Notes: generated by a model not told the origin, from the sequence alone. Positions 12,039-20,800 are shown, counted from the first letter of the stretch. The stretch: DNA of 28,963 bases from a virus (IMGVR_UViG_3300025423_000070:1-28963), one strand, 5' to 3'. Made by a program: numbers and translations.

Positions 12039-14633
12039 ATGGCAACCCAACTTCCACCTTCACAGCAAGATTTCACGGCCGGTCCCGAGGACGAGGACGG
12101 CATGATGTTTGACTTGGGTCCAGATGAAATATCTGACGTTGAAGAGCAGTCAGACGGCTCAGCCATTGTCCGCATGGAAGACATTGCTGGACCCATGGAG
12201 GAAGAAGACTTCTATGGAAACTTAACTAACCAGATCCGCGATTTTGAGCTGGGCTCGTTGGGAATGCAATATCTTGACTTGATTGACAAGGACAAGCAAG
12301 CGCGCGAAGACCGAGACAAGCAATACGAAGAAGGTTTGAAGCGCACCGGACTCGGCCATGATGCACCCGGCGGGGCAATGTTTCAAGGCGCAAGCAAGGT
12401 GGTGCACCCCATCATGGCCGAAGCATGCATTGACTTTGAGTCGCGCGCCATCAAAGAATTGTTTCCGCCAGACGGCCCGGTGCGCACCAACGTCAAAGGC
12501 GAGGCAGACGAAGAAGCAACGGCACGCGCGGACCGAAAGCGCGACTTTATGAACTGGCAGTTGACGGACCAGATCGTAGAGTTCCGCGACGAAGAAGAAC
12601 AAATGCTGACGCAGTTGCCCTTGGGCGGCTCGCAGTATTTGAAGCTTTGGTATGACGAACGCAAGAAGCGCCCGTGCGCAGAATTTGTTCCTATTGACAA
12701 TGTGATCTTGCCGTTTTCTGCTGGGAACTTCTACACCGCTCAGCGTGTCACCGAGGTTCACTACATCACGCAGCAAGAGTTTGAAAGCCGCGTCAAGGCT
12801 GGCATGTACCGAGACGTTGACATTGGGTTTGCCAGCATGGAACCGGAAACAACCGGACCCAGCAAAGCCAACGACAAAATTGAAGGCCGCCGGTGGCAGG
12901 ACAACGAAGACGGCCTGCGCCGCGTGTATCACATCTATGTGGACATGGCCCAAGAGAGCGACAAGTATTCGGGCGGCGAAGTTGCCCCATACATCTTGAT
13001 GGTGGACGAAAATTCCAGCGAAGTGCTGGGCCTGTACCGCAATTGGGAAGAAGGCGACAAGACAATGACCAAGCTGGACTGGCTGGTCGAGTTCAAGTTC
13101 ATTCCATGGCGCGGCGCATATGCCATTGGCTTCCCACACCTGATTGGCGGCCTGAGCGCGGCCTTGACGGGCGCGTTGCGCGCCTTGCTGGACACGGCGC
13201 ATATCAACAACAGCGCCACCATGATTAAGCTCAAAGGAGCCAAGTTCAGTGGCCAGAGCCAGAACATTGAGGTAACTCAGGTCACGGAGGTGGAGGCCGC
13301 GCCGGGCGTAGATGACATCCGCAAGGTGGCCATGCCCATGCCGTTCAACCCGCCTAACCCGGTCCTGTTCCAGTTACTTGGCTGGCTGACCGACGCGGCT
13401 AAGGGCGTAGTGACCACATCGGAAGAAAAAATTGCCGATGTCAACAGCAATGCCCCTGTGGGCACTACTCAGGCGTTGATTGAGCAAGGTGCTGCTGTGT
13501 TCAGCGCCATCCACGCACGCCTGCATGATTCTCAAAAGCGCGTGTTGAAAGTGTTGAGTCGCATCAACCGCTGGTATTTAGATGACATGCACATTCATGA
13601 TGCAGTGTCCGATCTAGAAATTCACCGGGAAGACTTCACCAAGAATGACGACGTCATTCCTGTTAGCGATCCTCACATTTTCAGTGAGACGCAACGCATG
13701 GCCCAGACCCAAGCGGTTATTGCGTTGATGGATAAGTACCCGGACAATTTTGACAAGCGGGCTGTGATTGAGCGCACTTTGCGCCAAATGAAGATTCCAA
13801 ACTTGAATGAGCTTATGCCCGCGGCAACCGAGCCTCAGGAAATCAATGCCGCGGCTGAAAACGCCGCCATGGCTCTGGGCCGCAATGCATTTGCATATCC
13901 TAACCAAAACCATTTGGCGCACATTCAATCGCATTTGGACTTTGCTTTGGATCCCATGCTTGGATCCAATCCCATGATGGCGTCCGATTGCTTGCCCAAA
14001 GAGTTGGACCATATCAAGCAACACATTACTTTGTGGTACATCCAGCAAATGGACGGCTATGTCCAACATTCTTTGGGCAAACCAATTGGCCAGTACGCCG
14101 ACACGCCGTTGACTGGTGAGATTGACAAGCTGTATGCCGTGGCGTCCCAGCACACCAAGCTTGACGTACAACAAGCATTTGCCAAAGTCGGCCCCGCAAT
14201 TGCGCAGCTACAGCAAATCATGCAACAAAACTCGCCCAAGCCTCCAATGAGCGCGGACGATCAGGTGCTATTACAAACATCTATGGCAGAAACGCAACGC
14301 AAAACTGCAAAAGACCAAGCAGATCAACAGTTGGCGCAACAAAAATTGCAAGTTACTTCTACATTGGAAGCGCATAAAATTGACAAAAAACAAGAATTAG
14401 AATCAAACCGGTTGCAATCACAGGCTCTTGAAAAGAATCGTGCCCAACAAATTGAAATTGCTTTGAATGCAAATAACAATTTGACTGAAGAACGCATTAA
14501 ATCTGCGGAACTGACGCATGACGCTGAAGTTTTGCAACATGAGCAGCAAAAAACTGCACTTACCGCGCTGCAAGGCGCTGAACATACTTTAGGAGGCCAA
14601 CATGGCACAACAGGAACTGGGTCAAATGAGTAA
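12039..14633 (+). CDS. Portal protein
   Basis: Dodecameric ring at the capsid vertex through which DNA is packaged and ejected. The 864-residue protein has the layout of large podovirus-type portals. It opens with an acidic N-terminus containing SDGSAIV (about 38-44), then an EGLKRTGLG...PGGAMFQGASKVVHPIMAEACIDF region. A central beta/alpha body follows (QLPLGGSQYLKLWYDE, VPIDNVILP, GAYAIGFPHLIGG). The wing and crown are long helices. Residues about 748-841 form a Gln/Lys/Glu-rich coiled coil (QRKTAKDQADQQLAQQKLQ) like a barrel extension. Adjacency to terL and scaffold supports the call. The start ATG at 12039 has only a weak AAGG upstream. Confidence 0.9.
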   Translation: MATQLPPSQQDFTAGPEDEDGMMFDLGPDEISDVEEQSDGSAIVRMEDIAGPMEEEDFYGNLTNQIRDFELGSLGMQYLDLIDKDKQAREDRDKQYEEGLKRTGLGHDAPGGAMFQGASKVVHPIMAEACIDFESRAIKELFPPDGPVRTNVKGEADEEATARADRKRDFMNWQLTDQIVEFRDEEEQMLTQLPLGGSQYLKLWYDERKKRPCAEFVPIDNVILPFSAGNFYTAQRVTEVHYITQQEFESRVKAGMYRDVDIGFASMEPETTGPSKANDKIEGRRWQDNEDGLRRVYHIYVDMAQESDKYSGGEVAPYILMVDENSSEVLGLYRNWEEGDKTMTKLDWLVEFKFIPWRGAYAIGFPHLIGGLSAALTGALRALLDTAHINNSATMIKLKGAKFSGQSQNIEVTQVTEVEAAPGVDDIRKVAMPMPFNPPNPVLFQLLGWLTDAAKGVVTTSEEKIADVNSNAPVGTTQALIEQGAAVFSAIHARLHDSQKRVLKVLSRINRWYLDDMHIHDAVSDLEIHREDFTKNDDVIPVSDPHIFSETQRMAQTQAVIALMDKYPDNFDKRAVIERTLRQMKIPNLNELMPAATEPQEINAAAENAAMALGRNAFAYPNQNHLAHIQSHLDFALDPMLGSNPMMASDCLPKELDHIKQHITLWYIQQMDGYVQHSLGKPIGQYADTPLTGEIDKLYAVASQHTKLDVQQAFAKVGPAIAQLQQIMQQNSPKPPMSADDQVLLQTSMAETQRKTAKDQADQQLAQQKLQVTSTLEAHKIDKKQELESNRLQSQALEKNRAQQIEIALNANNNLTEERIKSAELTHDAEVLQHEQQKTALTALQGAEHTLGGQHGTTGTGSNE

Positions 14634-14775
14634 CGAAGTGCCTATGCACAAGCGTCTTGCCATGGGTGAGAAGCTTGATGGCACCAACTTGGGAAGCAAG
14701 AGCGAAGCCAAATCTGCTATGCCCATGGAAAAACCCAAAAAAGAAGGCGGCTTGGCTGCTTTGCGTAAAAAGTAA
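14602..14775 (+). CDS. 57-residue basic protein overlapping the portal gene
   Basis: Short ORF starting at the ATG at 14602, after a perfect AGGAGG (14591-14596) inside the portal coding sequence, and overlapping it by 32 bp. The product is Lys/Met-rich with HKRLAMGEKLDG and a basic C-terminus KKEGGLAALRKK. This shares the Lys-Gly-Gly style of later virion-module proteins. Its stop overlaps the next start (TAATG). The strong ribosome site and coupling make it a real gene. Function unknown; a minor capsid or DNA-binding component is possible. Confidence 0.75.
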   Translation: MAQQELGQMSNEVPMHKRLAMGEKLDGTNLGSKSEAKSAMPMEKPKKEGGLAALRKK

Positions 14776-14957
14776 TGCGATACATCAGCGACTTTATCGG
14801 TGCTATTGAAGCTGAGCAAAGAAATATCGCCCAATCGTTGGTCATTGGCAATGCCAAGGACTACGAAACCTACCAGTTTTTGGTAGGACAGCACCAAGGG
14901 CTTGTAAAAGCTCTGGATATCTTAAATAGCCTTTTAAAAGAGGATGATGATGAGTGA
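14775..14957 (+). CDS. Hypothetical 60-aa helical protein
   Basis: The ATG at 14775 overlaps the upstream TAA (TAATG), so translation is coupled. The sequence is almost entirely amphipathic helix (SDFIGAIEAEQRNIAQSLV, FLVGQHQGLVKALDILNSLL) with an acidic end. Helical hairpins of this size between portal and scaffold genes recur, as I recall, in aquatic phages, possibly as assembly adaptors. It overlaps the start of the GroES-like gene. Confidence 0.75.
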   Translation: MRYISDFIGAIEAEQRNIAQSLVIGNAKDYETYQFLVGQHQGLVKALDILNSLLKEDDDE

Positions 14958-15384
14958 AATTGAACCGGGAGCTTCGTATGAAGCCGAGTTGCAGGAAGCA
15001 TTTCCAGCAGTTGATCCGGGTGCGGTAGCGGTTGGCGGTCGAATTCTTGTGCAGTGGAGAGCTGTTAAAGAAAAATACACCGCCAGTGGGATTTACATAC
15101 CTGAAGAGACCAAAGAAACCGAAAAGTGGAATACCCAAGTGGCAAAAGTCATTTCGATGGGTCCACTTGCTTTCAAAAAGCGCGACAGCTTGGAACCGTG
15201 GCCGGAAGGCAATTGGGTTCAGGTTGGTGACTATGTTCGGATGCCTAAATGGGGCGGAGATCGTTGGGAAGTTCCTTTTGAAACCGAAACATCCAAGGGC
15301 CAAGCATTGTTCAGCATTTTTAACGACCACGAAGTGATTGCAAAAGTCACTGGTGACCCATTGAAAGTAAAGGCATTCCTATGA
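14950..15384 (+). CDS. GroES-like co-chaperonin (Cpn10 family)
   Basis: Predicted lid for host GroEL, which would help fold phage capsid proteins, as T4 gp31 does. The 144-residue protein shows the Cpn10 core: VGGRILVQW, a mobile-loop-like segment with SGIYIPE (equivalent to the GGIVL tripeptide region of GroES), QVAKVISMGP, then VQVGDYVRMPKWGGDRW and a closing FSIFNDHEVIAKV strand. It is longer than bacterial GroES (about 97), with N- and C-terminal extensions. Three ATGs lie in tandem at 14944-14952. The third is preferred because GAGG ends six bases before it. It overlaps its upstream neighbour, and its stop overlaps the scaffold start (ATGA). Confidence 0.8.
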   Translation: MSEIEPGASYEAELQEAFPAVDPGAVAVGGRILVQWRAVKEKYTASGIYIPEETKETEKWNTQVAKVISMGPLAFKKRDSLEPWPEGNWVQVGDYVRMPKWGGDRWEVPFETETSKGQALFSIFNDHEVIAKVTGDPLKVKAFL

Positions 15385-16298
15385 ACTCAACAGAAAAACT
15401 TGAAATGCAAGTGGATGAAGAAAGTGACGGCTCTGCAACTGTATCGTTGCCGGACCACATGGAGTCCCCGGATGACATGGAAACCTCTTCCGAAAGAAAC
15501 GATGTAGATCCAGACCGTGAAGCGATCCGCGAGGCCCGTCGCGAAGAGCGTACGCTCAAAAAACGTCTGCACAAGGCCAAGGCCACCGAGTCCAATCATC
15601 TCATCACCTCATTGCGTCGCCAAAATGATCAGTTGGCTGAGCGTTTGGCCGCTTTGGAGAAGCGATCCGCAGGCGCGGACGTTGCCCGAGTGGACAAGGC
15701 CATTGAAGAAGCAGAGTACAAGCTGCAATATGCCAAAAATCAAATTAAGCAGGCCACCGAGCTTGCTGACGGTAATGCTTTGGCCAATGCGCAAGAAATC
15801 TGGTATGAAACCCGCAACCAGATTGAAAATTTGCACAATCTGAAAAAGAAGGTGGCGTCTGAAGCTGCGCCTGTAAATACACAGCGCGCTCCAGATCCCC
15901 GGCTCAAGAAAAACGCTGAAGAGTGGATTTCTCGCAATAACTGGTACGACCCCAACGGCAACGACACCGACTCTCAAATTGCCATTAAGGTCGATGAATC
16001 CATGCTTAAAGACGGTTGGGACCCCACCGACCCTGATTATTGGGATGAACTTGATAATCGTTTGCAAAAATATCTTCCGCACCACTATAATGGTGGTGAG
16101 AGATCATCTAGTCGGAGGCCCCGTTCAGTGGTTACAAGTTCTGGTCGTGAATCGTCAAGAAGCGCAGGAGGCAACGAGTTTCGTTTGTCCCCAGAACGAG
16201 TCCGTGCGATCAAAGAAGCAGGACGTTGGGAAAACCCAACTGAGCGCGAAAAAATGATTCGCAAGTACGCTGAATATGACCGCATGAACAGGAGCTAA
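15381..16298 (+). CDS. Putative head scaffolding protein
   Basis: Scaffold proteins guide procapsid assembly and then leave. This 305-residue protein lies between portal and capsid genes, is highly charged, and has a long coiled coil at about 45-165 (REAIREARREERTLKKRLHK, VARVDKAIEEAEYKLQYAK). The C-terminal section is basic and helical (LSPERVRAIKEAGRWENP ... MIRKYAEYDRMNRS), the usual capsid-binding end. The acidic N-terminus carries EESDGSATV, matching a motif near the portal N-terminus. The ATGA overlap with the co-chaperonin gene implies coupling. No protease motif is visible, so proteolytic removal would need another enzyme. Confidence 0.75.
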   Translation: MNSTEKLEMQVDEESDGSATVSLPDHMESPDDMETSSERNDVDPDREAIREARREERTLKKRLHKAKATESNHLITSLRRQNDQLAERLAALEKRSAGADVARVDKAIEEAEYKLQYAKNQIKQATELADGNALANAQEIWYETRNQIENLHNLKKKVASEAAPVNTQRAPDPRLKKNAEEWISRNNWYDPNGNDTDSQIAIKVDESMLKDGWDPTDPDYWDELDNRLQKYLPHHYNGGERSSSRRPRSVVTSSGRESSRSAGGNEFRLSPERVRAIKEAGRWENPTEREKMIRKYAEYDRMNRS

Positions 16299-16299
16299 T

Positions 16300-16842
16300 A
16301 TGCAACAAGATGATCGATTGAAAAAAGACCTCTCATTGGGTGGCCGCGAGTCTCGCGCAAAGCAAGACAGTGAACGTGGACCAGCTTCAGATGAGTTGGC
16401 AAGTCAACAGGAACGTCGCAGAATGTTCCGCAACGAGTGGGTTCAAGAATCCCTACCGACACCCCCACCTATACCGGGGTTTCATGTCATTTGGCTTTCT
16501 TCCACAAACGGGTATGACCCTATCCATAAGCGTCAGCGGATGGGATACACACCAGTTACCCTTGATGAGGTTCCGGGCTTTGAAAACTTTAAAGTTAAAG
16601 CAGGTGAGCACTCTGGTTTGGTCGCATGCAATGAAATGATTTTGCACAAGATTCCTCAGGACATCTATCAGCAAATCATGGAAGAGCTTCACCACTATGC
16701 ACCTCAGGATGAAGCGGACAAGATCCGCATTCAAGCTGAGCAGCAAGTGGGGCGCGACAGTAGCGGTAAGCGTTTGGGTCGGTTGGAAGGCGAAGGCATT
16801 GCTGAACTTGATAAACCTATGCCCGTTCCGGTATTTTCCTAA
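16300..16842 (+). CDS. Capsid-module protein, unknown function
   Basis: Protein of 180 residues starting after GGAG. The charged N-terminal helix (about 1-50, with SQQERRRMFRNEWVQESLP) leads to a compact domain (GFHVIWLSSTNGYDPIHKRQ ... YTPVTLDEVPGF ... GLVACNEMILHKIP). A final helical region ends in GRLEGEGIAELD and a hydrophobic tail. The location between scaffold and capsid genes suggests a head protein, perhaps a minor capsid or maturation factor; no homologue is named here. Confidence 0.75.
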   Translation: MQQDDRLKKDLSLGGRESRAKQDSERGPASDELASQQERRRMFRNEWVQESLPTPPPIPGFHVIWLSSTNGYDPIHKRQRMGYTPVTLDEVPGFENFKVKAGEHSGLVACNEMILHKIPQDIYQQIMEELHHYAPQDEADKIRIQAEQQVGRDSSGKRLGRLEGEGIAELDKPMPVPVFS

Positions 16843-16872
16843 CGGACTTGTTAACCAATTTGGAGTAAAAAT

Positions 16873-17472
16873 ATGTCAGCTACCTCTGCTCCGTTTGGCT
16901 TGCGCCCTGCGTTCCACCCTTCCGGGCTGGATCGCGCACAGGCGCTGGCTGGCGGAATTACCTCGGCTTACGCCACACAAATCCTCAAGGGCCAGCCTGT
17001 CGCTTATAGCGCAGGCGCTGGTGTCATCATTCCTCTGACTACTGCTCCCGCCGCTGGTTCGGCTGTAGCTTGGTCTGGCGCTTTTGTTGGCGTCGAGTGG
17101 ACTGATACCACCGGTCGTCGTCGCGTTTCGAACTATTGGCCTGCAAATACCGCATATCAAACTGGTTCCTGCGTGGCTTATTTCTACAACGACCCCAACA
17201 TCGTGTACGAAATCCAAGCAGACGGCTCTATGGCTCAGACCACCATCGGCTATGAGTACAACTTCACCAATACCACTTCTGGATCTTCCACCACTGGTTT
17301 GTCGCAATGTACTCTTGGCTCTGGAACCGTAGCAACCGCAGGATCTGGTCAAGGCCAAATGCGCGTTGTAAATTTGGGTCAATCGGTGGACAACGCATGG
17401 GGTGATTCCTATACGATTGTTCAAGTTGTGAACGCGCAGTCGCAATTCTTCGGTAGCGTTGTTTCTATCTAA
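16873..17472 (+). CDS. Putative capsid-associated structural protein
   Basis: Protein of 199 residues with GGAG nine bases before the ATG at 16873. Begins MSATSAPFGLRPAFHPSG, followed by a Gly/Ser/Thr-rich beta sequence (AGAGVIIPLTTAPAAGSAVAW, GAFVGVEWTDTTGRRRVSNY, IVYEIQADGSMAQTTIGYEY) typical of virion decoration or head-fibre proteins. It lies directly before the major capsid gene. Decoration of the capsid surface is inferred from composition and position only. Confidence 0.7.
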   Translation: MSATSAPFGLRPAFHPSGLDRAQALAGGITSAYATQILKGQPVAYSAGAGVIIPLTTAPAAGSAVAWSGAFVGVEWTDTTGRRRVSNYWPANTAYQTGSCVAYFYNDPNIVYEIQADGSMAQTTIGYEYNFTNTTSGSSTTGLSQCTLGSGTVATAGSGQGQMRVVNLGQSVDNAWGDSYTIVQVVNAQSQFFGSVVSI

Positions 17473-17488
17473 TAAAGGAGAATAAATA

Positions 17489-18403
17489 ATGGCTGCACCA
17501 ATGAGAAGTACGGACTTTCGTTCAATCGTCGAACCGATTTTGAACGAATGCTTCGACGGCGTTTACGATCAACGCAAAGACGAGTGGTCTCGTGTTTTCC
17601 GCGAGGAAAATGGTATTCCACGTAACTACCACGAAGAGCCCGTCCTGTACGGTTTCGGCGCGGCACCTCAGTTGCCTGACGGCACTCCGGTCTCGTACCA
17701 ACAAGGTGGTGTACTGTTCCTCCAACGCTATGTCTACCAAGTCTTTGGTTTGGCATTTGCTCTGACCAAAGTTTTGGTTGAGGACGGTGACCACATCCGT
17801 ATCGGTCAGGTCTACGCAAAGCACTTGGCTCAGTCGCTGATTGAGACCAAAGAAACTCTGGCTGCGAACGTGATGAACCGTGCGTTCAACTCGTCCTATG
17901 TCGGCGGCGATGGCGTGTCTCTGATCAGCACCGCTCACCCCATCGTGAACGGTACTTTCAGCAACCAACTGTCCACCTCGGCCAACCTGTCCCAGACATC
18001 TCTTGAGCAGATGTTGATCCAGATTCGACAAGCTGTGGATAACAACGGCAAGAAGATCCGTCTGGTGCCCCGCCAACTGGTGGTTGCCCCCGGCAATATT
18101 TTCCAAGCTGAAGTGCTGTTGAAGTCGGTCCTGCGCACCGGCACTGCAAACAACGACATCAACCCGGTAAAATCCATCGGTTTGCTGGACGAAGGTGCAG
18201 TGGTGTTGAGCCGCTTGACCAGCGCCAATGCATGGTGGGTCCAGACTGATGCTCCCGAGGGCATGAAGCTCTTGATGCGTCGCGAGTTGGAGAAAACCAT
18301 GGAAGGCGACTTTGAAACTGACTCGATGCGCTATAAGGCCACCGAGCGTTACCAAGTTGGCTTCACTGATCCCCGTGCAATGTACGGTACTGCTGGCGTT
18401 TAA
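17489..18403 (+). CDS. Major capsid protein (HK97-fold, Mu gpT-like)
   Basis: Main shell subunit, 304 residues. A strong AAAGGAG ribosome site precedes the ATG at 17489. The N-terminal part (RSIVEPILNECFDGVYDQRKDEW) is helical. The central pattern SLISTAHPIVNGTFSNQ, an LEQMLIQIRQAVDNNGKKI helix and RLVPRQLVVAPGNIFQAEVLL resemble Mu gpT-type capsid proteins. The C-terminus ends with MRYKATERYQVGFTDPRAMYG, as in HK97-fold proteins. It lies downstream of scaffold and decoration genes and upstream of a hairpin. There is no long N-terminal delta domain, consistent with a separate scaffold. Confidence 0.85.
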   Translation: MAAPMRSTDFRSIVEPILNECFDGVYDQRKDEWSRVFREENGIPRNYHEEPVLYGFGAAPQLPDGTPVSYQQGGVLFLQRYVYQVFGLAFALTKVLVEDGDHIRIGQVYAKHLAQSLIETKETLAANVMNRAFNSSYVGGDGVSLISTAHPIVNGTFSNQLSTSANLSQTSLEQMLIQIRQAVDNNGKKIRLVPRQLVVAPGNIFQAEVLLKSVLRTGTANNDINPVKSIGLLDEGAVVLSRLTSANAWWVQTDAPEGMKLLMRRELEKTMEGDFETDSMRYKATERYQVGFTDPRAMYGTAGV

Positions 18404-18418
18404 TCGCTGACGGCTTTG

Positions 18419-18441
18419 GCAGGGGAGCCGCAATCCCCTGC
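18419..18441 (+). terminator. Hairpin after the major capsid gene (weak terminator/attenuator)
   Basis: GCAGGGGA (18419-18426) and TCCCCTGC (18434-18441) pair perfectly around a seven-base loop, followed by the moderately T-rich TATCATTATT. It may partly terminate transcription or stabilise the capsid mRNA, setting a high capsid to downstream ratio. The T-run is interrupted, so full termination is doubtful. Confidence 0.45.
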
Positions 18442-18482
18442 TATCATTATTCACATCGGTCAAACTTTTCAAGGAGCAGACC

Positions 18483-19460
18483 ATGCCTCAATTCGCAGAT
18501 GACATTTTTCTGGGCGGTAATAACGGCCAGACTTACATGGGTACCGGCAACGCGCCCACCGTATCCGTATTCACTGGCACCATTGCCACCACCACACTGA
18601 CCGTAGTGTCTACCCAGACGGGTGATCCTTTGGTTGTTGGTCAGTACATTACTGGCTCAAGCGTTACCGCAAATAGCTACATTACTGCTGCAACAGGTCA
18701 AAACTCTAGCGGTCAAAACACCTACACCTTGTCCCAGTCGTCCACCGTGTCTTCCAACACGACCATGACGGCTTCTGGCAATGCATTGTTGGGTGATCCT
18801 TCTCCAATGTCTTTGGGTGTTGGCCCATTGGGTCGCATCTATGTGTTTGACACTGTGCCTCAGACTCTGCAAACAGCCAACATTGCTGCTTCTCAAACTG
18901 CATCTGCTGCTGGTGCATTGACATTGACTGCTGGTACTTCTGCTAAATCGGTAACTCGCACTGACGGTACTACAGTGATTCAGTTGGATGTACCTCGTGC
19001 AGTGCAGGTCAATTGCTCCACCACCGCTCGCGCTTTCACTGTTTCTGGCTATGACTACTACGGTCAATCCATGTCTGAATTGATTACCGTGGCAACCGCA
19101 GGTACTGCTGTTAGCGGTAAAAAAGCGTTCTATCAAATTTCAAGCGCGACTATTGCGGGATCTGCAACTGCTGCTGTTGTTGGAACGACCGACGTGATTG
19201 GTTTGCCTATTCGCGTGACTGATGCAGGCTATGTGATCAAAGTGGGCTGGAACAATACCTTGTTGCAAAACGCAGGTACTTTTGTTGCTGCCGATATGAC
19301 TGCAACCGCTACCACCAGCACTGGTGACGTGCGCGGTACATTCACTCCAACATCTGCTTCTGACGGAACCAAACGCTTGGTTATGTCTATTGCAGTGCCC
19401 GGTATCGCAGTCGGCCCCAATGCAACCCGCACTGGTGCTCTTGGCGTAACTCAAGCCTAA
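18483..19460 (+). CDS. Virion structural protein, Ser/Thr/Ala-rich
   Basis: Protein of 325 residues with AAGGAG upstream of the ATG at 18483. It opens with MPQFADDIFLGGNNGQTYMG and then consists of beta-type, Ser/Thr/Ala/Val-rich sequence with few charges. It contains a repeat-like region (TGTIATTTLTVVSTQTGDPL) and a more ordered block (VQVNCSTTARAFTVSGYDYY). The composition suggests a secreted or surface virion protein such as a decoration or head-fibre component. No domain is named with confidence. Confidence 0.7.
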   Translation: MPQFADDIFLGGNNGQTYMGTGNAPTVSVFTGTIATTTLTVVSTQTGDPLVVGQYITGSSVTANSYITAATGQNSSGQNTYTLSQSSTVSSNTTMTASGNALLGDPSPMSLGVGPLGRIYVFDTVPQTLQTANIAASQTASAAGALTLTAGTSAKSVTRTDGTTVIQLDVPRAVQVNCSTTARAFTVSGYDYYGQSMSELITVATAGTAVSGKKAFYQISSATIAGSATAAVVGTTDVIGLPIRVTDAGYVIKVGWNNTLLQNAGTFVAADMTATATTSTGDVRGTFTPTSASDGTKRLVMSIAVPGIAVGPNATRTGALGVTQA

Positions 19461-19472
19461 TAGGAGGGCATC

Positions 19473-20753
19473 ATGGCTGAATTTAAACCAATGATCAAGA
19501 TGGAAACCGACGAGCCTTCAGTTATTCTGAAGCTCAAAAAAGGTGGCCACGTTAGTTCTAAAGGGCATAAAGAAGAGCATGGCCATCGTTCCATGACTCA
19601 CATGGCCATGGGCGGACCTATGCCTCCCATGCCGCCTCAAATGGGTGGAAACGCTATGGCGCGCGTCATGGGCGCACGTCGTCCTATGGTTGGCGCAGGA
19701 ATGGCTCCTCGCAAGCCTATGATTCCCCCTCCTCCTGCACCTCAAATGGGTGGAGCTATGCCTGCCCCTCAAATGAATGCTCCTGCCATGCGTAAGGGCG
19801 GAAAAGTGCATCACAAGGCCAAGGGTGGCCATATGGAGTCTGCAAGCGAAGAGCGTTCAGAAAAACGTGAATTGAACTCACTTAAACGCGAATTAAAGCA
19901 CCATGAGCATGAAAAGGCCAGCAAGGCCCATCATGGTCTAAAGCATGGCGGCAAAGTGCACCACAAGGCCAAGGGCGGATCTATGGACTTGGGTGGAGAA
20001 GAAGATCGTTACGAATCTCGTGATGCTATTAAGGGCAACGAGGGCAAGTTCTTGCAAACCAAGATGGTAGGAGCTTCTGCGGACCGTGCCAGCGGCACCA
20101 AAGGCATTAAAGAAGCCAATGCGGGAGGTTACAAGCATGGCGGAAAGGTGCACCGAGTCAGTGGTCATCCTGAAGGCAGTGCAGAGCATCATAAGCACAT
20201 GGCTAAACATCACATGTCCATGCACAAAGAAGGTGGCTCTGCTCATCATCGCAAGATGCACGAGCATCACAAAGAGATGGCCAAGCTTTGCGGCGGCGGA
20301 TCCATGAAGAAGTATGCTGTCGGCGGCACCGTTTCCGACAGCGTTGCTAAGAAGTTTGAAAACACCATGGTGATGAGTGCAGACCGTCGTGATACTGCAA
20401 GCGGCACCAAGGGCATAAAAGAAAGCAATGCTGGCGGTTACAAGCATGGTGGCAAAGTACATCACAAGTATGCTAAAGGTGGCGCTGTTGAAAATTCCCC
20501 CAGCATGCACAGCGAGTGGGAAAATCGACCAGCAAGCGGAACTCCCGCAGGGAAAACCAATGGCACTACTGGCTCTGTAAAAGAAGCCAATGCTGGAGGT
20601 TATAAACATGGTGGGAAAGTTCACAAATATGCCAAGGGTGGCATGGTTGATTCCGGCCGGGCAGAAAAGATGCCACGCAAGGCACCCTCTGAGCCGGTTA
20701 GCATTACCAAGCTTTCTGGTACGTTTAAAAAAGGTGGACACGTCCGCTTCTAA
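19473..20753 (+). CDS. Lys/His/Gly-rich repeat protein with recurring KHGGKVHHKAKGG-type motifs
   Basis: Protein of 426 residues with GGAGG before the ATG at 19473. Low-complexity and strongly basic, with many His, Lys, Met and Gly. The motif GGKVHHKAKGG is at 109-119 and 159-169. Longer units KEANAGGYKHGGKVH (213-227), KESNAGGYKHGGKVHHKYAK (316-335) and KEANAGGYKHGGKVHKYAK (370-388) follow. KKGGHV occurs near both termini (22-27 and 419-424). A Pro/Met-rich segment spans about 46-105. The repeats differ at synonymous codon positions, so the amino-acid motif is conserved. Possible roles are condensing packaged DNA, binding metal through His clusters, or forming a capsid-attached flexible layer; all are inference. 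Confidence 0.75.
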   Translation: MAEFKPMIKMETDEPSVILKLKKGGHVSSKGHKEEHGHRSMTHMAMGGPMPPMPPQMGGNAMARVMGARRPMVGAGMAPRKPMIPPPPAPQMGGAMPAPQMNAPAMRKGGKVHHKAKGGHMESASEERSEKRELNSLKRELKHHEHEKASKAHHGLKHGGKVHHKAKGGSMDLGGEEDRYESRDAIKGNEGKFLQTKMVGASADRASGTKGIKEANAGGYKHGGKVHRVSGHPEGSAEHHKHMAKHHMSMHKEGGSAHHRKMHEHHKEMAKLCGGGSMKKYAVGGTVSDSVAKKFENTMVMSADRRDTASGTKGIKESNAGGYKHGGKVHHKYAKGGAVENSPSMHSEWENRPASGTPAGKTNGTTGSVKEANAGGYKHGGKVHKYAKGGMVDSGRAEKMPRKAPSEPVSITKLSGTFKKGGHVRF

Positions 20754-20759
20754 AATAGT

Positions 20760-20779
20760 GTGGGGGCTTATGCCCCCAC
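20760..20779 (+). other. Intergenic hairpin
   Basis: GTGGGGGC and GCCCCCAC pair perfectly around TTAT between the Lys/His-rich gene and the next structural gene. No T-run follows (TCTTCAATC), so it is more likely an mRNA-stabilising hairpin than a terminator. Confidence 0.5.
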
Positions 20780-20800
20780 TCTTCAATCATAGGTGCCAAC

